This document shows positions 23,778-35,460 of a DNA stretch of 64,000 bases, one piece after another (positions within the stretch are counted from its first letter, which is position 1; the number at the start of each line of letters is the position of its first letter). The DNA lies in assembly GCA_029747015.1 (NCBI GenBank), contig JAKOGI010000181.1, positions 648,501 to 712,500 of the forward strand, in the 5' to 3' direction. Made by a program: the position numbers and the translations under genes. This DNA comes from Carnegiea gigantea (lineage: Eukaryota > Streptophyta > Magnoliopsida > Caryophyllales > Cactaceae). Below the pieces are notes generated by a model that saw nothing but the letters and a program-made list of their open reading frames with translations, did not search any database and had not been told where the DNA came from.

Positions 23778-23909
23778 AATTTGAATTGCAAAATGAGGGT
23801 TAGAATGTTTTTTTTGACCGGGATGATCAAACAGGGTAAATAAATATGAGAAAATCATTAACATGAAATAATTAAATGAATGGATATGATTTAGGGTTGG
23901 GCTATTACA
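21306..23909 (-). repeat. Tekay LTR-a (3' LTR of E1)
   Basis: On the minus strand it starts TGTAATAGCCCAACCC at 23,909 and runs to TTTGGGGGCGTT at about 21,309. The final bases, GTTGCA in the other LTRs, are altered or cut at the junction with the copia linker. Carries (TA)n at 21,502-21,573 and an (AATA)n tract at about 23,741-23,779. About 2.6 kb. Confidence 0.8.
21502..21573. repeat. (TA)n microsatellite in LTR-a
   Basis: About 72 bases of TA with one interruption (AGTA), in the same LTR position as the other four (TA)n tracts. It generates no gene. Confidence 0.95.
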
Positions 23910-23928
23910 GCCTTCCTTTGTTAAAAAG
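23910..23928 (-). promoter_or_regulatory. PPT of E1
   Basis: On the minus strand AACAAAGGAAGGC directly precedes LTR start TGTAATAGCC. It is weaker than the E2 tract because of pyrimidine substitutions. The coding frame ends just upstream, in the phrase DDETF. Confidence 0.7.
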
Positions 23929-25440
23929 TTTCGTCGTCGAAACTTAAAAACTTTATCATGTCATGTAAGATTACCTCAAATAAATGTGGGTACTTCGCTT
24001 TCATTTCCTTTTCAGTCTCCCAAGTAGCTTCTTGGGATGTATGATTTGACCATAGTACTTTGACTAGAGGTATCTGCTTGTTGCGTGACTGCTTACTCCT
24101 GTGATCTAACATTTGTGTTAGTCATTCTTCATATACTAAACCCATAGTGATTTCAATAGGTTCATAGACAATGGTGTGATTTGGATCTAGGATACACTTT
24201 CTAAGCTAAGAGATGTGAAACACATTTTGTACGTGTTCAAGTTCTACTGGTAGGTCCAGGCGATAAACTACAGGATTCAACTTTTCAATGATTTCGTATG
24301 GTTCGATATATCTTGGACTCAGTTTTCCTTATACCCTGAACCTCTCGATACCCTTAGTTGGCGAAACTTTTAGCAAAACCTTGTCGCCTACTTGAAACTC
24401 CAAAGGCCTCCTTCTCTTGTCCGCATAACTCTTTTGCAGACTCTGGGCAACCTTAGTATGCTCTCGAATCCTTCTTACTGTTTCCACGGTTTCTTGAATC
24501 ATTTCAGGGCCTATAATCAATGTCTCATCCAAGTCACTGCAACATAGTGGGGTTGTACACTTTCATCCATATAAAGCCTCAAACGGGGCCATTCTGATGG
24601 TGGACTGGTAGCTACTGTTATTAAAAAAAAACTCCACCAACGGGAAATCATCTTTTCACTTTCCTTGGAACTCTAAGACACAAGCTCTCAACATGTCCTC
24701 TAGAATTTGATTCACTCTTTCAGTCTGCCCATCTGTCTCAGGAGGATAAGAGTTACTGAAGTTCAATTTGGTCCCAAAGGCCTTTTGAAGTGCTTGCCAA
24801 AAACGAGCTTAGAATCTTTGATCCCTATCTGATACTATATCTAAGGGGATTTCGTGTAGTCAACCTATCTCTTTAACATACAACTAGGCTAGTTTTTCAA
24901 CTCCCCACTTACCTTTGATTGGCCGAAAATGGGCCGACTTGGTAAGCCGATGGACTATAACCCAGACAGAATTCTTCTTCGAGGCAAAAAGAGGTAAATC
25001 CATAACAAAGTCTATTGAGATCGAATCCCACTTCCAAGTGAGAATTTCCAGGGGTCGCAGTGCACCTACGGGTTGCTAATGCTCTGCTTTAACTTTCTGG
25101 CAGGTTAGACACTTGTCTACGTATTCTGCAATCTCCTTATTCATAGGATTCCACCAAAAGTATTGTCTTAAGTCTCTGTACATCTTGATGTATCCTGGAT
25201 ACACCAAGTAGTGAGTATTGTGGGCCTCCTCTAGGATTTCTTTCCTTAGTTCCTCATTTTAGGGTACACGTAGGTGATTCTGGAAACGCAGGGTCCCATC
25301 ATCATGTACTACAAACCTGGGAGATTTTCCTTTCTCCAAGTTTTGCTTTATTCTTTGGAGTTCAGGATCACTTTCCTGGTTCACTCGAATTTCCTCCACT
25401 ATGGAAGGCTGGAAGGTAATTGCTGATAATTAAACACGTG
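23921..25440 (-). pseudogene. E1 integrase with C-terminal chromodomain
   Basis: One minus-strand frame reads most of a Tekay integrase, interrupted by about ten stops. In order: zinc-binding HNTHYLVYP...CLTCQKVK (about 25,110-25,240); first catalytic Asp in DSISIDFVM (about 25,020); second in IVSDRDQRF (about 24,820); the Glu in DGQTERVNQILEDMLR (about 24,690-24,740); then FQVGDKVLLKV (24,370-24,405). The chromodomain is NKQIPLVKVLW...EATWE..KEMKAKYPHLF (23,966-24,085), the module thought to target chromoviruses to modified histones. Most stops sit at Gln, Arg or Trp codons of the sister copies, as expected from C-to-T decay. Inactive. Confidence 0.8.
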
Positions 25441-26790
25441 CTTGCCCATGGGACACTAGTTGAATTCCCAAGTCCTGAAGCTCTTTCAAGAGACTCAACC
25501 TGGCAATCACCTCAGTGTTTGGGCTATGTTGCGCTTCCTTACTCAGGGCATCTGCTACAACATTTGCTTTTCCTGGATGATATTAAATCTAACAATCATA
25601 ATCCTTTTAGCAACTCAAGCCAATGCCGTTGCCTCAAATTGAGCTCCTTCTAGATGAATATATACTTCAAATTTTGATGGTTAGTATAAATCTTGCATGG
25701 TACTCCATATAAGTAATGTCTCCAAATTTTTAGTGTAAAGACCACAGCTGCTAAGTCCAAATCATGGGAAGGATAGTTTTTCTCATAAGGCTTCAGTTGT
25801 CGAGAGGCATAGGCTGCTACCTTGTCTTCTTGCATCAGAACACTCTCCAAACTGTTCTTTGAAGCATCATTATAGATGGTATACTCCTTACCCTCCACTG
25901 GTAGCGTTAGCATAGGGGCGGTAGTTAATCGCTGCCTTAACTCCTGAAAGGGTCTTTCACACTTCTCTGTGCACCCAAATTTATTCGCTTTCTTCAGTAG
26001 ATTGGTCAGGGGTGAAGTTATTTTTCCAAAGTCTTTAATGAACCTACGATAATAGCCTACTAAACCCAGAAAGCTTCTAATCTCAGTGACGTTGTTAGGC
26101 CTTGACCATTTTGTGATTGCCTTCAACTTTTGGGGGTCAACTTCTTTTGTAACTACATGTTCCAAGATCACTACATCTTCTGGCCAAAACTCATGCTTCC
26201 TTAATTTGCCATAAAGTTGATGCTCCCTCAGGGTTTGTAACACCATCCTTAAATGATCAGCATGTTCATCTCTGTCCTTAGAATATATAAGAATCTCATC
26301 TATGAACACCACCACAAATTTGTCTAAGTAGGCTCTGAAGGCTCTGTTTATAAGATTCATGAAGGCTGCGGAAGCATTGGTGAGACCAAATGGCATCACT
26401 GCAAACTCACAGTAACCATACCTAGTCGTAAATACAGTCTTGGGAATGTCTTCAAGTTTAATCCTAAGTTGGTGGTACCCTTACCTCAAACCAATCTTAG
26501 AGAAGACTCCTGTTCCCTGCAATTGATCAAACAAGCCATCGATTCACGACAAAGGATATTCATTTTTGATGGTGATCTTGTTCAACTCCCTGTAGTTAAT
26601 ACACAGCCTTAAAGTTCCATCCTTTTTCTTTACGAATAACATAGAGGCACCCATGGTGACACACTTGGCCTAATAAAGCCCTTCTGCAATAGCTCATTTA
26701 ACTCAATCTTTAGTTCCTTAAACTTTGTTGGGGCTACACGATATGAGGCTTTGGAGATAGGTTGGGCACCTGGGATTAAATTAATTCCGA
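25441..26790 (-). pseudogene. E1 reverse transcriptase-RNase H
   Basis: The 249-codon frame at 25,650-26,399 covers the RT palm and thumb plus RNase [18 protein letters not shown], the catalytic loop [10 protein letters not shown] (about 26,280-26,310), [12 protein letters not shown], then RNase [17 protein letters not shown] and [20 protein letters not shown]. The second Asp of the F-I-D-D motif is Glu in this copy, so the polymerase is dead even where the frame is open. The RT N-terminal part (26,400-26,790) is broken by several shifts, with [11 protein letters not shown] still visible. The RNase H tail towards 25,441 is broken too. Confidence 0.8.
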
Positions 26791-26890
26791 AATTAATTCC
26801 CCTCTACAGGGATAATCCTGGCAATTCCTCAGGAAAAACACCCTCAAACTCATAAACGACAGGAATATTTTTCGCTTTCTCTTCTTTTGT

Positions 26891-27375
26891 TTAAGTGTTA
26901 ATAGCATAACACCAATATCCAATGCACCCTTGACATAATAGCTTACTTGCTTTCATAGCAAAAATCAAGGGATAGGATTTTTCCTCTCTCTGCCCATAGA
27001 AGAATACTTCTCTCCCTTTTTCATCCTTCAAAATAACCTTAAGATCCTTACTGTCAATCTTAGATCCATAGGTGTGCAACCAATTCATTCCCAGAATGAT
27101 GTCAAAATCAGATAAGTCAAATTGGATCAAATTCACAGGGAAGGTGGTTGCACCAATGATAATGGGAATACGTTTATACGAGATAGAGCATTTAATCATA
27201 CAATCATTGGGTAGCTTGATGCTATAATTGTTTTCCATCCTCCTATCCTCTATGTTCAATTGCATGGCAGATCAGGTTGATATAAATGAATGAGTAGTAC
27301 CCGAATCAAATAATATACACAATAGCTTTGAATTAAAAAAAAGAGCTCTAGTGGCTATCATACCAGAGGAGGCAG
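26891..27375 (-). pseudogene. E1 aspartic protease
   Basis: Upstream of the ATG at 27,265 the frame reads CILFDSGTTHSFIS (about 27,275-27,315), holding the retropepsin DSG triad. The 124-codon frame 26,891-27,265 then carries the rest of the fold, ending in FDIILGMNWLHTYG (about 27,058-27,100). The protease would cleave the gag-pol polyprotein. The DSG is intact but a stop at 26,891 and breaks upstream disconnect it. Confidence 0.75.
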
Positions 27376-27439
27376 CTTCCTTCTTACTCATTATATACTC
27401 CCGTCCTACTGCTGCAGGCCTGGGTGGTAAGGCCTCTTA

Positions 27440-28486
27440 GCGAGGTGGGGCCAGGGGTTTTGCTGCACCTTTATCTGCAGCCTTCAACCTTCGGGGGCAT
27501 GCGGCAACAAGGTGTTCAGGGCTTCCACACCGTATGCACTTATTAGTTCTTACTCGGCATTCAGGGGTTGTGTGATTTGTTCTTTCGCATTTCGTACAGG
27601 GCGCTGTCGAGCCTGTAGAATAGCTCTTGGGAGGAACAGAGAAGGTTTCTTCTGATTCACACTCTCACTCTGAGTCTCTTACTCAACCCCCCTTCTCTTT
27701 AGTTAATTTGATTCAAGGCTCTTAACTCTGATTCACTCGCTTTGCTTCAGCAGCTCCCTCATACAGCTCCTTGTAAGTCAAGATTGGTTGCTCAGCTAAC
27801 TGATTTTGAATATAGAATGCCAAACCCTCTTCACACCTGCTCATCTTCAACCTTTCAGATGGCACAAATTCAGGGAGAAACCTGGATAATTCTGTGAACT
27901 TACTGGCATACTGCATCACGGTCATGTTGCCACTCATCTTCAGCTCCATAAACTTTATCTCCTTTTGTCTTTAGACCACAACTGGGAAAAATTTTGCCCT
28001 CAACTCACCCAAGAATTTACTCCAGGTGAATTCAGGCCCTATGAACTTATCTTTAACGGTGTTCCACCAAATATCAGTTTCACCAGTCAAATAATACGTC
28101 CTAATATTTACTTTCTTTTCTTCTGGCACTTCTACCACTGTAAAGATTTTCTCAATTCCCCCTATCTATTCCTCCAATGCTGCTGGATCATGAGCTCCAT
28201 CATACACTTTAGGGTTGCATTGTGCAACCCTATCTGCTAATTTATCCTCCTTATGAGGGGTTTCAATGGGTAATTGGGAAATCCGCTTCATCAGTTCAGC
28301 TACTAAGGCAGGCCTATAATTCCGGCCCCCAATGTTGTTAGCTAACTATGAAGGAATTGGTGGCATTTGGCCAAAATTTAGTGGCACATGATGGGAGGCT
28401 TGATCACCCGATCCCTGGCCATGATCCGAGATTTTGTCTATATGAACCTCTGCATTATTGTGCACTGATTTGGAAATTCTGATCAT
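27440..28486 (-). pseudogene. E1 gag with two CCHC zinc knuckles
   Basis: The start is probably the ATG at 28,486 (MIRISKSVHNNAEVH). An N-terminal linker (ALVAELMKRIS) and a Retrotrans_gag-type domain follow (ETDIWWN, then FLGELRAKFFPVVV, then MTVMQYASKFTELSRFLPEF, about 27,840-28,140). The nucleocapsid comes last, with two consecutive CX2CX4HX4C knuckles: CTKCERTNHTTPEC (about 27,555-27,600) and CIRCGSPEHLVAAC (27,497-27,538). Stops interrupt the N-terminal half. E1 keeps all eight knuckle ligands; the E2 and E3 knuckles are eroded. Confidence 0.75.
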
Positions 28487-28916
28487 ACATTAAACGAAAC
28501 AATTCAATCATTAGAATACCCAAACATATAAGATAAGCATGCCCAACAAATACATTAATATAACTCAAAGATTATTGAAAACAAACCCAAAGCTTCATTA
28601 TCTCATTTTATAACTACTTATTTGCATGCATAACTGCCTGTTTATATAAATGATCAGCAAAACATATCACATCGAACTAACTAGGCAAAGTCAGTTTTCA
28701 CTCCTACCTTAACCGCAAACACTAACTAACCCCAACACACTGGATCCGTCAGATGACCAAATAGAGAAACGGACCATGTCATCGTGGTCGGAGAGGATCC
28801 AACTGACTATATACAATGTCATATACTACACAAAATACATCCATCCAAACCGACCATGCTGTATACAAACAGGGTTCAAACAAAAGAAGTCTATTGACAC
28901 CAACCCCTAGAACCAC

Positions 28917-29642
28917 CTAACGATCTCTAGATGGATCGTCCTTCAGGTCAGACACATCATCAGGCTCTTTGCCTGAATCGAAGCTGCTAGTTGATGCCTC
29001 AGACTCGGCATCACCAACCTCCTGCTCAACCTGTTGCTCCACTATCATCTCGTCAATCTCTTGATCCCACTGTTGCTCCACCACCGCCTCATCAATGCCC
29101 TGATCCTCTATGGGGTCATCCTCCTCCTCCGGATGGACCCCATCCTCAGAACTAACCACCACTATCACTGGTGTATCAGAGAGGTCTACCACTACATGAA
29201 CCTCCCCTGGACAGTCCAGCAACGGTGGGGTACCTGGTGTGGGCGTGGAGGGTATTCCCTATGTTGATGCTAGGGCTACAGATAGGGGATGTGCCTGATG
29301 TAACGGAAAGGCATACTGAAGAGCCTTTGTAGTGAGCCCCCTCTGCTCAAACTCCTCCCTCAACAACAACTCTGAAGTAATGGTAGCCCAAGCCCTGTGG
29401 ACCTGAAACCTAGGTCCGTCCCAACTTGAGTTCCCCGTTGTCATGAAATGATGATAACGGAGTCTGAATTCTACCCACGGATCGACTATCGGTAAGGACC
29501 AGAGCAGTCTATATGCATGGACCGTAATGCTGTGAAACTCAGAGAAAGGGTCTTATGCATGAGGCTCTATACTAGTATGCAGCAGTATGATGTGAGCAGT
29601 CATAGATGCACTCGGCATCATGTTAATTCCATAAGGGTCCAT
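28917..29642 (-). pseudogene. E1 leader ORF, gag-proximal copy
   Basis: 242 codons from the ATG at 29,642 to the stop at 28,917, with two in-frame stops. N-terminal part: MDPYGINMMPSAS, DPFSEFHSITVHAYRLLWSL, then WDGPRFQVHRAWATITSELL. A Pro/Ala linker follows, then a hydrophobic patch (VVVDLSDTPVIVVVSSED). The tail is strongly acidic: PEEEDDPIEDQ, WDQEIDEMIVEQQVEQEVGD and DDPSRDR. It lies between PBS and gag. I recognise no domain. The same ORF with the same stop is present in the other three Tekay leaders. Confidence 0.6.
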
Positions 29643-30358
29643 CTAGCAAAGAAAAACACGTATATGAGAGGCGTACATAACCGTAATTAAGGAATATGCA
29701 AATGTAAGCAACCCACATTTCTAATATCGTTACTACACTTCTAATATCACCCTAGCAGTATACAATGCCCTCACTGCCAACCATTCGCGCCCTCTTATTT
29801 CTAAACTCCACATTCCAATTTGGTGGCACATGATGGGTGGCTTAATCACCCAATCCTGGCCATGATCTGATATTTTCTCTATATGAACCTCTGCATTATT
29901 GTGCACTGATTTGGATATTCTGATCAAACATTAAACAAAATAATTCAATCACTAGAATACCCAAACATATAAGATAAGCATGCCCAACAAATACATTTAA
30001 TATAACTCAAAGATTATTGAAAACAAACCCAAAGCTTCATTATGTCATGTCGTAACTACTTATTTACATACATAACTGCCTGTTTCTATACATGATCAGC
30101 GAAACATATCACATCTAACTAATTAGGCAAAGTCAGTTTTGACTCCTACCTTAACCACAAACACTAACTAGCCCCAAGACATTGAATCCGTCACTTGATA
30201 AAAAAGAGAAACGGACCATGTCATCATGGTTGGAGAGGATCTAACTGACTATATACAATGTCATATACTACACAAAATACATCCATCCAAACCGACCATG
30301 CTATATACAAACAGGGCTCAAACAAAAGAACTCTACTGGCACCAACTCCTAAAACCAC

Positions 30359-31084
30359 CTAACGATCCCTAGATGGGTCGTAATCCGGGTCGGACTCATC
30401 ATCAGGCTCTTCGCCTGAATCGAAGCTGCTAGTCGATGCCTCTGACTTGGCATTACGAACCTCCTGCTCAACCTATTGTTCCACTATTATCTCGTCAACC
30501 TTCTAATCCCATTATTGCTCTGCCACCGCTTCATCAATGTCCTGATCCTCCTCATGATCATCTTCCTCCTCCGGATGGACCTCGTCCTCAGAACTAACCA
30601 CCACTATCACTGGTGTATCAGGGAGGTCTACCACTACATGGACCTCCCCATGACTATCAGGCAACAGTGAGGTGCCTAGTGTAGGCAGGTAGGGTGGTCC
30701 CTATGTTGGTGCTGGGGCTGCAGGTAGAGGATGTGCCTGATGTAACGGAAAGCCATGCTGAAGAGTCCCCATAGCGAGCCCCCTCTGCTCAAACTCCTCC
30801 CTTAATAACAACTCTGAAGTGATGGCAGCCCAAGTCCGCTGGACCTAGAACTTAGGTCTGTCCCAACTTGGGTTCCCTATTATCATAAAATGATGGTGAT
30901 GGAGTCTAAATTCTACCCACGGATTAACTGTCGATAAGGACCAGAGCAGTCTATGTGCACGGACCGTAATGCTTTGAAACTCAGAGAAAGGGTATTATGC
31001 ATGAGCCTCTATACTAGTATGCAGCAACGTGATATGAGCAGCTATAGATGCACTTGGCATCATATTAATTCCATAAGGGTCCAT
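30359..31084 (-). pseudogene. E1 leader ORF, PBS-proximal copy
   Basis: Second copy of the 242-codon leader ORF, produced by the 1.44-kb tandem duplication. It runs from the ATG at 31,084 to the stop at 30,359 and is exactly the same length (726 bases) as the other E1 copy. Several stops lie inside. The acidic tail ends DYDPSRDR, like the E2 version. Confidence 0.55.
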
Positions 31085-31272
31085 CTAGCAAAGAAAAACA
31101 CATATATGAGAGGCGTGCATAACTGTAATTAACGAATATGTAAATGTAAACAACCTGCATTTCTAATATCATTACTACACTTCTAATATCACTCTAAACA
31201 TTGGCCCTCACTATGAACCATTCTCGCGTCTTATTTCTAAACTCTACATTCCACAAAGAAAATCTCAACCTG

Positions 31273-31288
31273 GCTCTGATATCAAATT
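31273..31288 (-). promoter_or_regulatory. Primer-binding site of E1
   Basis: On the minus strand, immediately after LTR-b, the sequence reads TTTGATATCAGAGC. It is the initiator-Met tRNA complement TGGTATCAGAGC with a change at its 5' end. Confidence 0.75.
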
Positions 31289-31487
31289 TGAAACACCCCC
31301 AAATATACATAGTTCACATTTTGCGTTCCTTTCATTAGTTTCTTCAATTAGAAATAATAACACAAATGATAAGGAGTTATCGCCATCCAACAAGGACAAG
31401 GCTTTATCTATACATGATAAACTTAGCCATAATAATCACTATTTAATATAAAGAGGCAATCATAACATCACAATCCCATAAAACTGC

Positions 31488-31545
<58 letters not shown>

Positions 31546-31559
31546 TATATATATGTATA

Positions 31560-31638
<79 letters not shown>

Positions 31639-33777
31639 TATATATCAATCTAACATTAGAACACTCAACTGATCCAGGGCTTTCACCAAAATACAGTAAC
31701 CCTTACAGAGTATACAGCTTAACATCAAAGTATTTCACAATACAATGCTCAAAACATTACAGCACTATCACACCAGTAGTCCTTTTAGACTTTCGCTCTC
31801 ACTTGTCTTCTCCAGTAGGCCTGTCAGCCAGAGGGCAATTCACTGACCCTTTTCCTAAAACAAAACATGAAAATATTTTGAACTGTGAGCCGAAGCTCAG
31901 TACATGGATCCCTGTATTGTTAAATGATCGTTGAAAAAAAAACCTGATTGGGCCCCCATTGCAATTCATTTTAATTTAAAATTAGGGAATGGGATGAATA
32001 TAAAATTGTATTGCTGATTATTATCTGATAGTGAACCCCTGGTAACTGTTACGATCTGTGATAGGTGTACACATGCCAGGTCAATCAGGGGACCTAACCT
32101 AAAGCCGCGCGGGTAACTAAAGGGCAAAGCCCTATAACTAATAACTGATGGGGTCACTTGTTATGTAATAAATCAAGAATTGAACTGATTCATTGATGTA
32201 CTAGCCAAAACATTATAATTTTGATAAATACGTGCTAATTTCTAAGGATACAGGCAATGAACATGCCTGGAATTTTTAAATGTAAGCTCACCAAATAATA
32301 TTATGCACAAAAGTGGAAAGAATCATAGATTAAGCCCTGCTTTGTGCTCAAAATTCCATTTTAGAAACACATAATTAGCAATTATTTTTATTATTCAAGA
32401 TAATAAGTATGTAAAAGTAAAAATAGGAGTGAAACAAGAGCTAAAATGAATGACTCGCAGCTTAGTCCTATATCTCCGATTGAGACTCAAAACCTGAATA
32501 TAGAAAGCTGAAGAAGTCCCAAAAAACTTTCATTTGGAACACCAAGCTCGATTCCTACAATCAGATTCCCAAAATGAGGCTAGAACACAAGCATGTTATT
32601 TTTGGTTTATTTTGCACAGTTTTGGTAAAATGACCCTAACTTTATCCATAGACCTCGGATTAAGGTGATTCAAAAGGAATTTGAAAGCTAACACCAAAAA
32701 TCATAATTTTCCGGTTGGCCTACCATTACCAGTTTAATCATAATTTTAGTTTTTCCCTCACTTTTCACACAAATCCTTAATTTAAACCATTCCTTAAAAG
32801 CATGTAAACAAGCTTTGGTCCATCCTAACATCATACAAAACTACCACACCCAATTTCACTTTATAATCATATCCAATAAAGATCATTTTTGAATCAAATA
32901 CACACACAAACCAAGCTTGATGCTAATTTAATCCAAACTATACATTGCTTGCCAAAACCCTAGTTTATGGCCAACTTGTACTCACTCCAACTCATCTCAA
33001 ATCAGCAAAAATATCAATATAAACACTAATAGGTTAGAAGATGGCTAAATCAAAGATAAAACAATCAAAATCCAACACTTTAACATTAAGGTTGCTTGAA
33101 CATGATCACTCTCAAGCCCTAGCATGATTCAAGCTCAACTCTGCCATGATCAACACCAAAATAACTCTTATTTCTTATCAAAACATCATGAACAATGATC
33201 ACAAGCATCAAAACAATAATTAAAACTAAACCAAAAATCAAAACCAACAAGATCAAGTTCAAGATTACTCACTTTGATCTAAAAGAAAGTAGAGATGGAG
33301 GTGATATTTGATGGTTTGAGGATAGAGGATGGTGGCTAGAGATGTTAGGGTGTTGGGGGGGTTGGAGGTGGCCGAAAGCTGGCCGAAAACTAGCCGAAAA
33401 CCACCACAAACAGGGGCTGGAACTACTGGCCATGTGGTAAGGAAGGAAAGAGAGAGGAGGGAAGTGTGTTTGTGTAGATTTTACTTGGCTTGGAACGAAT
33501 GAATTTACTTGGCTGATTTTTATTCCTCAAAAAGAGGCTTTTACCTAACCATGGTTGAGCTTAAATCATGGTTATTAGCTATGTTAGGAATGCAAACTTG
33601 CTGGGCTTTAAGTTGGGCAGAAATAAGTTGGGTTCGGGAATAAAACGCTTCGTAATGATAACGTCTTTATATCACTTGAATTTAAATTTTTTTGACGATA
33701 TGGAAAAATAAATTAAATCACTTGGATTATAATTATTAGGGTCTGCTATTAATTTTTCCAAAATTTTCTTTAATGAA

Positions 33778-33808
<31 letters not shown>

Positions 33809-33948
33809 AACTCGAATTGCAAAGTGATGGCCCAAATGTTTTTTTTTTTTTTTTCACCGGGAGGATCAAACACGGTAAATAAATACGAGAAAATCATTAA
33901 CATGAAATAATTAAATGAATGGACATGATTTAGGGTTGGGTTATTACA
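31289..33948 (-). repeat. Tekay LTR-b (5' LTR of E1 and 3' LTR of E2)
   Basis: Minus strand: starts TGTAATAACCCAACCC at 33,948, preceded by the E2 PPT; ends GGGGGTGTTTCA at 31,289, followed by the E1 PBS. It therefore serves both bodies. (TA)n at 31,488-31,645. (AATA)n near 33,773-33,810. About 2.66 kb. Confidence 0.85.
31488..31645. repeat. (TA)n microsatellite in LTR-b
   Basis: About 158 bases of TA with a few G or A interruptions, at the same LTR position as the other (TA)n tracts. Confidence 0.95.
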
Positions 33949-35460
33949 GCCGCCCCCCATTAAAAAGTTTCGTCCTCGAAACTTAAAAACTTTATCATGC
34001 CACGCAAGATTACCTCAAATAAATGTGGGTACGTGGCTTTCATTTCCTCTTTAGTCTCCCAAGTAGCTTCTTGAAATGTATGATTTGACCATAGCACTTT
34101 GACTAGAGTTATCTGCTTGTTACATAACTGCTTAACCCTACGATCTAGTATTTGTGTTGGTCATTCTTCATATACTAAACCCACAGTGATTTCAATAGGT
34201 TCATGTCCAATGGTGTGATTTGGATCTGGTTTATAATTTCTAAGCTGAGAGATGTGAAACACGTTATGTACGTGTTTAAGTTCTATTGGTAGATCCAGGC
34301 AATAAGCTAAAGGATTCAATTTTTCAATGATTTCATATGGTCCAATATATCCTGGATGTAGTTTTCCTCGTACTCCGAACCTCTTGATACCCTTAGTTGG
34401 CAAAACTTTTAGCAAAACCTTGTCGCCTACTTGAAACTCCAGAGGCCTCCTTTTCTTGTCGGCATAACTCTTTTGTTGACTCTGGGCAACCTTAATATGC
34501 TATCGAATCCTTCCTATTGTTTCCACGGTTTCCTAGATCATTTCAGGGCCTATAATCAATGCCTCATCCAAGTCACTGCAATACAGTGGGGTTCTACACT
34601 TTCATCTATATAAAGCCTCAAACGGGGCCATTCTAATGGTGGACTCGTAGCTACTGTTATAAGAAAACTCCACCAATGGTAAATAGTCTTTTCACTTTTC
34701 TTGGAACTCCAACACACAAGCTCTTAACATGTCCTCTAGAATTTGATTCACTCTTTCGGTCTGCCCATCTGTCTCAGGATGATAAGAGTTACTAAAGTTC
34801 AATTTGGTCCTAAAGGCCTTTTGAAGTGCTTGCCAAAAATGGGCTTGAAATCTTTGATCCCCATCTAATACTATATCTAAGGGGATTTTGTGTAGTTGGT
34901 CCATCTCTTTAACATACAACTGGGCTAGTTTTTCAACTCCCCACTTATCATTTATTGGCAGAAAATGGGCCGACTTGGTAAGCCGATCGACTACAACCCA
35001 GATAGAATTTTTCTTCAAGGAAGAAAGGGGTAAACCCATAACAAAGTCCCTTGAGATCGAATCCCACTTTCAAGTGAGAATTTCTGGGGGTCGCAATTCA
35101 CCCACGGGCCGCTGATGCTCTGCTTTAACTTTCAGGTAGGTCAGACACTTGTTTACGTATTTCGCAATCTCGTTCTTCATATTATTCCACCAGAAGTGTT
35201 GTCTTAAGTCTCTGTACATCTTGGTGCATCATGGATACACCGAGTAGTGAGTATTGTGAGCCTCCTCTAGGATTTGTTTCCTTAGTTCCTCATTTTGGGG
35301 TACACATAGGCGATTCTAGAATCACAAGGCCCCATCGTCATGTACTGCAAACCTGGGAGATTTTCCTTTCTCCAAGTTTTGCTTTATTCTTTGGAGTTCA
35401 GGATCATTTTCCTGGTCCACTTGAATTTCCTTCACTATGCAAGGCTGCAAAGTAAGTGCT
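33949..35460 (-). pseudogene. E2 PPT, integrase and chromodomain
   Basis: The PPT AATGGGGGGCGGC abuts LTR-b. Integrase order: H2C2 region with [14 protein letters not shown] (about 35,160-35,205); 34,692-35,039 reads the core from SLKKNSIWVVVDRLTKSAHF to ETDGQTERVNQILEDMLR, with the second catalytic Asp in IVLDGDQRF; 34,161-34,415 reads LLKVLPTKGIKRFGV to the linker HVHNVFHISQLRNYK. The chromodomain (about 33,980-34,150) keeps NKQITLVKVLW and EATWETKEEMKATYPHLF. It shares two stops with E1: TGA at 34,692-34,694 (E1 24,656-24,658; E3 has Trp) and TGA at 34,161-34,163 (E1 24,122-24,124; E3 has CGA). Confidence 0.8.

Larger units (their letters stand above)
28375..31255. repeat. Tandem duplication of ~1.44 kb covering gag start and leader of E1
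   Basis: 28,375-29,815 and 29,816-31,255 are direct repeats. GTGGCACATGATGGG occurs near 28,380 and 29,822, and the leader ORF stop lies at 28,917 and 30,359, a period of 1,442. The junction at about 29,816 joins leader sequence that normally lies beside the PBS (AAACTCCACATTCCA) directly to gag N-terminal sequence. E2 and E3 have a single copy. Confidence 0.85.

Noticed and set aside
23741..23779. CRISPR-like or regulatory meaning of the AATA repeats
   Set aside because: Simple tetranucleotide microsatellites present at the same place in all five Tekay LTRs; no spacers.
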